In this document: positions 57,763 through 64,000 of the stretch, one piece after another | Layout of the letters: each line of letters starts with the position of its first letter | How positions within the stretch are numbered: the stretch's first letter is position 1 | Source: Orbilia blumenaviensis | Taxonomy: Eukaryota > Ascomycota > Orbiliomycetes > Orbiliales > Orbiliaceae | Direction of reading: 5' to 3' | Length of the DNA stretch: 64,000 bases | Assembly: GCA_036872755.1 (NCBI GenBank) | Contig: JAVHNS010000006.1 | Span: 744,001 to 808,000 of the forward strand | The notes under the pieces: model-generated | Database searches by the model: none | What the model was told of the DNA's origin: nothing | The model's input: the letters and a program-made list of their open reading frames with translations, nothing else | Position numbers and translations under genes: made by a program

Positions 57763-58772
57763 GCCATTCTACTATGTTTTATGGGTTTGCCGCTGTCTAA
57801 AACCGTATACAAAATCCACAAGTTATATGCAAGCCGCATACTCAGAACAACAGCTCGTTCATCCATATACACCACCATTAGATCCCACAGCCCCAGATTC
57901 AGGGTCGATATGCATATATGCATAAGTATCTCTTTGAATATCGTTATGAAAATGCAAATACCAGAGGCAGGCCTCACCTCATTGTGCTTTTATAAACGCA
58001 TCCTCCAATATTCTAAACTTCACAGTGGAAGGTATCGGTATAGATCTGCATGTGCAGGTATTCTACACATGTACATCCACATAATCCACGTGCTTTCGGG
58101 AAAGATGTACTACTTTTAAGCTTAGCTGCTCGGATATCGTACGCACTTAGCCCGGTTTACTTAAACCCACAAAATCATGTTGACCACAGGGCCAAATAAC
58201 CATTCCGTGGCAAAAATATCACGCGTAACTTTTCATGCGATAATTCGAATTCCGACAATTGATGAATTTCGACCGCGATCCACTATGATTGCCAGCCAGC
58301 CTCGAGCAGGTGGTCCAGACGGCCAGGCCAGGTCAGGCTACATTGATCAGAGGCCGAGCAGGGTTCACTAACTAGTACGTGCGAACAACCCATTGCTGTC
58401 GCGCCAAGAAACGCCAAGGCAAATCATGTCTGTGTCACAAACACGCTTTCCAACAATTTCAACACTTTGGCGGTATGTTACTCCTCACATGTTAATTATG
58501 AGCTATAGCTAGACAATGCATCTTGATCCCTCTAAATTTCAGACAGGTCCGGGATCGATGGCCCGGCGATAAGACCAGACTTCAGGATTGTTGGATGAAT
58601 TTTATCCGACGGATAAGTATTATGTAGAAATAGAACTAGCTAGCTAGCATTGGCATCTCGTATCAATAATTGCATCATGATCAGCGTTCTAACTACAGGC
58701 GGGCACTGACCATTTAGACACCGTAGATTATTAGTGCAAAAGGCTTGTAATTTATGGCAGCTACTTCTATCC
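57763..58772. other. Convergent intergenic region, 1 kb
   Basis: No gene seen between the monooxygenase and the Egh16-like gene. Confidence 0.55.
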
Positions 58773-60052
58773 CTATTCCTCAGCTTGGCTCATAACATGG
58801 GGAGGCTCTGCAGCCGCCATACGTCTCGCCATTTTGAGTGCCTTTCGAACACTCCTTTTAATCTTTAAGAATTGATGGTTAGCCATCTCTTCGTTGCGCT
58901 TCTGCTCCCGCATCTGTCCCATGCTACGTTTCTCAGGCTCTTCGCTTCGCTTTTCGTTTGTATCGATAATTCCCTCGTGTTCGCTGCGAGTCTGAATTTT
59001 ATCCGCATCAATGACGTGGAGATCACGTTTATAATATCCGCCATCGGCTGCCTGCACAGGTTTCGATTTATCTTCGTAGTCAATGACCTCTGGATGTTCA
59101 ACTGGCTTATCAATGGGCTTTGGTGGTCTTCGCCTAATTTCTGGCGGTTGGTTAACAGTCCTGAATGGAATACAACCCCCAAACGGCCCGTTACTAGATG
59201 ATAGCATATATTAGTCGGCCCCATGCTCACCAAGACACACACGAATACTTTTAAGGAATACACCTACGTTGCATAATTTTCGCACCGCATGATACAGACA
59301 TTGCTGTATTTACCAGACTTGCCGTTACAGACCAGGCCCTTAGGTGCGTGCCATTTCAGCAAATGGGCCTTGTGCTTTCCAGCCGGCCAGAATGATTTGG
59401 CAGCTCCGCCATCGTTTGGCTGTGGCTGCGCCGAATATCTAGAATCTGGCTCCCAGCCCCATGGATATTTGCCATCTCCATTTGGGTCGACTCTACACCT
59501 AAAAGGGCCTGCGCCATCTTCATTGATTTGGAGAACAGCCTGGAATCCTAGTTAATATCTCACCAGTGCGCTGTGCCTTGAGGGATAGGTATTTTGGTTT
59601 ACCATGTGAAGCCAACCAGTGCCATCAGCACTGACTACGGGTAGTACTTCGCCATCAGACTGCTTCAAAGTCTCCCACCACGTCTGAACCCAAGCCTCCT
59701 TCGTGATCCCAGGCCTATTAGAAAGAGTTTCTTGGTATTTCCACCCATCCTCTGGGTTCTTGCCACCGAACATTTTCCACCATAGGTCGACGGTTTGAAG
59801 AGTCATGCCACAGCCCTCGTTCAAATAAAGCCGTTGAACTTTGGGGTTAGGAACTGGGGGGTCACTGAAAATAGTGGCCTCCTTTTGGCCGACAACATCG
59901 TTCTTGCCATGATGAGTCCATGTAGAAAGCAAACCACGGCCATCGCCGCCTTTGTCGCCGGTGGTGTGGATGAATCTGCAATGAGCAGAGGTTTCATCCA
60001 CTAAAATGGCGAAGATAGCGGCCGCAGTGGCTGCAGAGATGGGGAAGTGCAT
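58773..60052 (-). CDS. Egh16-like secreted protein with dibasic C-terminal tail
   Basis: Exons 60052-59603, 59539-59268 and 59193-58773 give 380 residues. Signal peptide about 1-23 (AATAAAIFAILV...SA) is followed by mature His24, as in Egh16/MAS-type proteins (Blumeria Egh16, Magnaporthe GAS1/GAS2), which are made by host-invading and other filamentous fungi. Domain signatures: FIHTTGDKGGDGRGL, LYLNEGCGMTLQTVDLWW, DGTGWLHMAVLQINEDGAGPFRC and CIMRCENYATNGPFGGCIPF, with conserved Cys. The last 130 residues are not part of the usual domain: a Pro-rich linker (RRPPKPIDKP), then an Arg/Lys/Glu-rich tail with repeated Lys-Arg pairs (YYKR, NEKR, PEKR, EQKR, KIKR), which are potential Kex2 sites. Biochemical role of the family is unknown. 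Confidence 0.85.
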
Positions 60053-62605
60053 CTTCAAAGTAAAGCAGGTAGTAAGCCTTTAGAGCGAGAGAAAAGGAAT
60101 GTAAGATCCAACTAAAGAGTTGCTAATCAAAAACGAGAGACTATGATAATGCCGTAGAGGCTGTGGTTCCCCAAAGATGCTTTGCTGCTGTGGTGGTGCT
60201 AATGTTGAATGAATGGTGGACTTCTTGGTCATTTATAGAAATCTTGTTCGAGCGTCTCCTTTTTCGATATCGTGAATTTACGTATAAACAAACTAAGACA
60301 TACTTCCATGATGCTTATCGATTAGCTGATCATTGATGACATCTCGATTCAAACTGGGAAACCTTTACCTTAGACAAGCTGTTAATACCCGAACTTGGAG
60401 TTTAGATTGCGCATGCGGGTTTCGACATTCTCATCCGGATCTCGAGATCTTGATACATCAATACCCATATCCGGGTAGTAGAACCTAGTATGCTGGGGGA
60501 GTTCCATGAATGTTAGCCGGTTTTGTGTCCCGTCTACAATCCTTGTTGTAGCCTTCCGCAGCGGCAAGTCACGCTGAATTAGATACATACAGGCGACAGA
60601 TTCCCAGTCATTGCCACCGTAATAAAATGAAATTATCTAAGTTTATCAAGACCGCCTTAATAAAACCAAGTCTTTAACTAAATAGATTGCCTTATCAAGG
60701 CAGAGGGATATGCCGTCACAAGTAACCGATGGCATATCTGCCCACTTCGTGGGGCTGAGTCGCAAGGCAATAATTAACCTCGCCCAAAGTACAGGCCGAG
60801 ATAGAATTCCGCAGGGGCCCAGATATCAATATTGCAGTAAAGAAACTTAAATACATTTCGGTAGAACTTTAGTAGTGGTATACTCGGAAAACAAAATATA
60901 ATTAGGACTATCGAGCCACGGAGAACGGCTCTGAAAGCAAACTGATCATATAAAAGTCATTTATTCAATATGCATGCCTGTAGGATTCGCACACAATAGG
61001 ACATAGGCTCCGCAATGATGTTCGAGTTACTTTGTATCTTAGCATTGCAGATCTACTCAGAAATAGATACATTTCCCAAGGTCGCGGCGGATCTGGAGCC
61101 AAGATCATATTTTATTCTTCCACTTGCTTTGCGAAAGCCTTTTCCGAACGGCATCTGTTTTTTGGATGATCCCTATGACGTTACGAAGGGACAAGCCCTG
61201 CATCCAACTACATGTTAGTACTAACCGGTTTGGCCGTTCTGATGCGAAGACTATGGGCAAGCGACCTGGGTAGCGAAGTTCGGATTACTTATTCCGTCGG
61301 TACACGGAAAGACCTCAAGGGTACCTAAAACTTTGTTTTGAACTTCCTGATCCAGAGTTAACAATACAAAGGCTCATAAACCTCCACAGCCAGCACTCAA
61401 AATAATCGCTTAGGTAGCCCGGAAAAGTGAAGAAACAGATCATGCAATGCGTTGTCTCCTATGACCCGGAATTTATGCATAGATGCTCTCCTTGCAGCCT
61501 TGTGGGTTTTTCAGCCAATAGACAGTATGGACCTACAATATGAATATTTCCACGAGTAGGTTGTATGCAGGGATGAGCCTAGAAGATCACTTAATGATAA
61601 AGGGACTTCGAACGGATATCGATTGCAGACATCAGGATCAGGCCTGGCCAGGTACACCTAGGCGTGACTTATCAAGAAGTGAGCTGAACGAGTACGTAAA
61701 ACTAGGTTTTAGATTCAAACTTACAAATGCAGAACGAGAACTTGGGCAGAAAACAGAACACCGCCCGCAAGGTATGTGTATGCTATAACTAAGACTTAAA
61801 CGAATGACATCCAGGCACATTTTTTGGCATGCGTTAGTGGTAGTCCAATTACGAGACCCAAGACTCTCAGCTAGACCTAAAGTTAGTTTGAAATCACGGG
61901 TGCATCGGTCTTCAGGCAAAGTGTATCGCGGGGCCACTGCTTTTGTTGAACCCTCAGCCTTTTTTCACATCGTAGCGATTTGCGATACAATAATTGTTCG
62001 GGTTCTGTCGTAGTCATTGGAATATTATCGTTGCGAGACCGATCGCATCCGCCCGGATATGGCTTTGTGGGGTGATCAAACAAGACAAGATACTACTACA
62101 TTGCTGGTTAGTGTGGTGTTTTCCCAGGGTGTATGAGAAATAGGCAACATGCTGTGGAACATCCACCTTGCTGACTAACTAGGGCATCTCTATAGCTCTA
62201 CCCAGATTCTAAAGTTAATTTCACAACAGATAAGTCCATCCGCCCCTTCTTTGATCCTGACTGAGATCTCGCTCCAGGTGCATGTGGTCAGACATATCAC
62301 GATCAATAGCGATAGTTGTGCTATAGTTCCAAAGTGCCAAGAATAATTCGCGTGGAACTAACCAAACTGGGGAAGAGTGAGGGGATGCTGGAAACGAAAT
62401 CCAGATGGCTGTGAACCACGCTGCTCTGCCGGCCTGGTTCACGATTGTCTTGCATGATCCCAACCAGTGCAACTTTATGAGGCCTCCTTTTCAAATATTC
62501 GCATAACCTGCGCTGGCCACAAAATTCGACCACATTAGGAATCTAGCGGTATTTATAGAACAACCGGCAACCCGCTCCCCTAAAACGACGCCAACGGTAT
62601 GACCG
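60053..62605. other. Gene-poor stretch, 2.5 kb, with a possible exon relic
   Basis: No complete gene. Apart from the fragment at 60382-60636, frames on both strands (for example 61540-61788, 62221-62472) lack recognisable features. AT-rich. Confidence 0.5.
60382..60636 (-). pseudogene. Possible orphan terminal exon or gene fragment
   Basis: After an acceptor-like aacttag at 60637 a frame runs for about 84 codons to a stop: YYGGNDWESVACMYLIQRDLP, then KATTRIVDGTQNRL, LPQHTRFYYPDMGID and DENVETRMRNLNSKFGY. Composition and the absence of low-complexity sequence look like a real protein C-terminus. I do not recognise the family, and no upstream exon continues it toward 61 kb. Could be a truncated remnant or the last exon of a gene whose other exons I missed. 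Confidence 0.35.
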
Positions 62606-63442
62606 ATGTTGTCTCTCACAGGGTGGTCGCTAAAGAAACGGCTAGCATATGACGACACGAGCGCAACATCCAGGGTCTTGAGTCTCCCAGAACTTTTCGA
62701 AAAGATACTCCAGTTCGTGACGACTAAAGATATCAATAAATTTCGTCGAGTGTCTCAAACATGGCGACTATTTATTGATACATCTCCCAGCCTCAGCACG
62801 ATTGCATTTCGCAATCCTCGGTTATTTACGGAGGGCGAAATCCCAGATTTGTGTGAGGGTTACCTCAAATTTCTCGAGAAGCAAATGCTGGAGGGTATAC
62901 GAACCATTGAAATTGAAAGGGATCGAGATAATCCAGGGCTCGGGGAATTCCAACATTTCCAGAAAGCCATCGGAAACAAAACCTCGCTTTCACCAGACTT
63001 GCAAATTACGCAACGAGCAAGCTCATCGGTGCATTTAGTCTTCTATGGATATGGGAGTGCGGAGTGGTTAACGAAAATAAATTCTTTGGCCCAATCCAGA
63101 TCCGATAGGGTTAGAATAGACGGCCATCATTATTATTGCTACTATCGTCGGCTCGATAATGCCCACGGTGTAAGATGTAATGATGTTTTCCATGCTATCA
63201 TTGCAACAATCAATGAACTATATTCCTTCAAAGAGGAATTCTGTGTTACGAGCGTTAGCCTACAAACTCGGAAACCGGGTGTACTTCCGGACTTCGATGG
63301 CCCCACAAATTTTGAAAAGGAAAGAGTGTTATGGGATCGCCACTGGTTCAAACGTAAGTTCACGACCGTTAATCGCAGCACTCTAACTACCGCTACTTTT
63401 AGCGCCTATGTGGATACCTGGGATCTAATCAAGGCTTTTTAG
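62606..63442 (+). CDS. F-box protein
   Basis: A single exon of 278 residues from ATG 62606. The F-box lies at about 25-65: LSLPELFEKILQFVTTKDINKFRRVSQTWRLFIDTSPSL, a good consensus with the RRVSxxW core. The rest (VHLVFYGYGS..., HHYYCYYRRLDNA) matches no repeat family that I know; it is typical of the many fungal-specific F-box proteins with unknown substrates. Stop TAG at 63440. Confidence 0.8.
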   Translation: MLSLTGWSLKKRLAYDDTSATSRVLSLPELFEKILQFVTTKDINKFRRVSQTWRLFIDTSPSLSTIAFRNPRLFTEGEIPDLCEGYLKFLEKQMLEGIRTIEIERDRDNPGLGEFQHFQKAIGNKTSLSPDLQITQRASSSVHLVFYGYGSAEWLTKINSLAQSRSDRVRIDGHHYYCYYRRLDNAHGVRCNDVFHAIIATINELYSFKEEFCVTSVSLQTRKPGVLPDFDGPTNFEKERVLWDRHWFKRKFTTVNRSTLTTATFSAYVDTWDLIKAF

Positions 63443-64000
63443 CACGATCTGACGGCAATATTCCTACCGCCTTCCTTATCATACTAATTCCTGTAATGGT
63501 AATTATAGAGGGGGTTGGTCAAATACGCGGAGCAGTCGATAGCATCAAGATATTCTAATTTATACGAAACTGCAGAGCTAATTTCAACTTTCAGTCAAAT
63601 ATCAGTAGATATGATAACTCTCATATTTAGGCGACATGTATTCATAGGCGGACAACATACACGTGGGCCTTATATGTGCTGATAATGAACGCCAGAAAGG
63701 CATCTTTGAGATCTTCAGCACCCAATCCCACGGCCCAGCACACTGCGGACCAACCCACGCAATAATTAGAACCGATATTTTATGCCCGTAGCTAGCCGCT
63801 TATGACCCAATATATATATTTATGCGACCTGTGGTGACATATATTCAGCCCGTGAGCTCGAGAACCTAGATGTTCTCGATCGAGGCCGTCCTATTTTCGC
63901 CTAATCAGACGATAGACTAGGAATTCTCTGGATCTATAAACCCTGGTAAGTTTTCAAAATCTAGTGCCCTTTGATCGATTCTCCTCGTGTTCTTTGAAAG
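63443..64000. other. Terminal intergenic stretch
   Basis: No gene seen up to the window end. Confidence 0.5.

Overview
The window is genomic DNA of a filamentous ascomycete fungus (Pezizomycotina). Most protein genes carry short introns of 50-130 nt with GT-AG ends and CTAAC/CTGAC-like branch sites. The recognisable genes are fungal: sec9, lcl3, an OCH1-like GT32, MDM38/LETM1, mitochondrial adenylate kinase, an Egh16-like secreted protein and several F-box proteins. Gene-dense stretches alternate with AT-rich, gene-poor stretches of 2-5 kb. I cannot name the genus. All gene models below are hand-spliced from the sequence, and each join was checked for reading frame.

Layout. 0-15.9 kb holds mainly housekeeping genes: pyridoxal kinase (-), a small unidentified gene (-), SEC9 t-SNARE (+), tRNA-Thr(AGT), a gene that splices into a double F-box protein (+), LCL3 nuclease (+) and a Cys-rich F-box protein (+). 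16-28 kb is an accessory region. It holds a kinase-like relic, a 1537-residue NLR-like protein (-) with zinc-finger and nucleoside-phosphorylase-like regions but no NACHT, a divergently transcribed 1000-residue subtilisin-like protease (+), and directly after it a gasdermin-like protein (+). 28-32.5 kb is gene-poor. 32.5-43 kb returns to mostly conserved genes: GT32, ADK2, MDM38, an F-box protein and a kinase-like protein.

44-58 kb looks like a specialised-metabolite cluster without a PKS, NRPS or terpene cyclase. It holds an MFS exporter, an O-methyltransferase, an AusD-type methyltransferase, a stand-alone pseudouridine-5'-phosphate glycosidase-like enzyme, a third methyltransferase, a GTP cyclohydrolase II and a flavin monooxygenase. 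The gene set suggests a GTP-derived pyrimidine/pteridine-type product. An Egh16-like secreted protein (58.8-60.1 kb) and an F-box protein (62.6-63.4 kb) follow.

The two systems most worth attention are the NLR-like / S8 protease / gasdermin-like trio (17.3-27.7 kb), which has the parts of a regulated cell-death module comparable to Podospora het-Q1/het-Q2, and the GTP-cyclohydrolase-centred cluster (44.2-57.8 kb).
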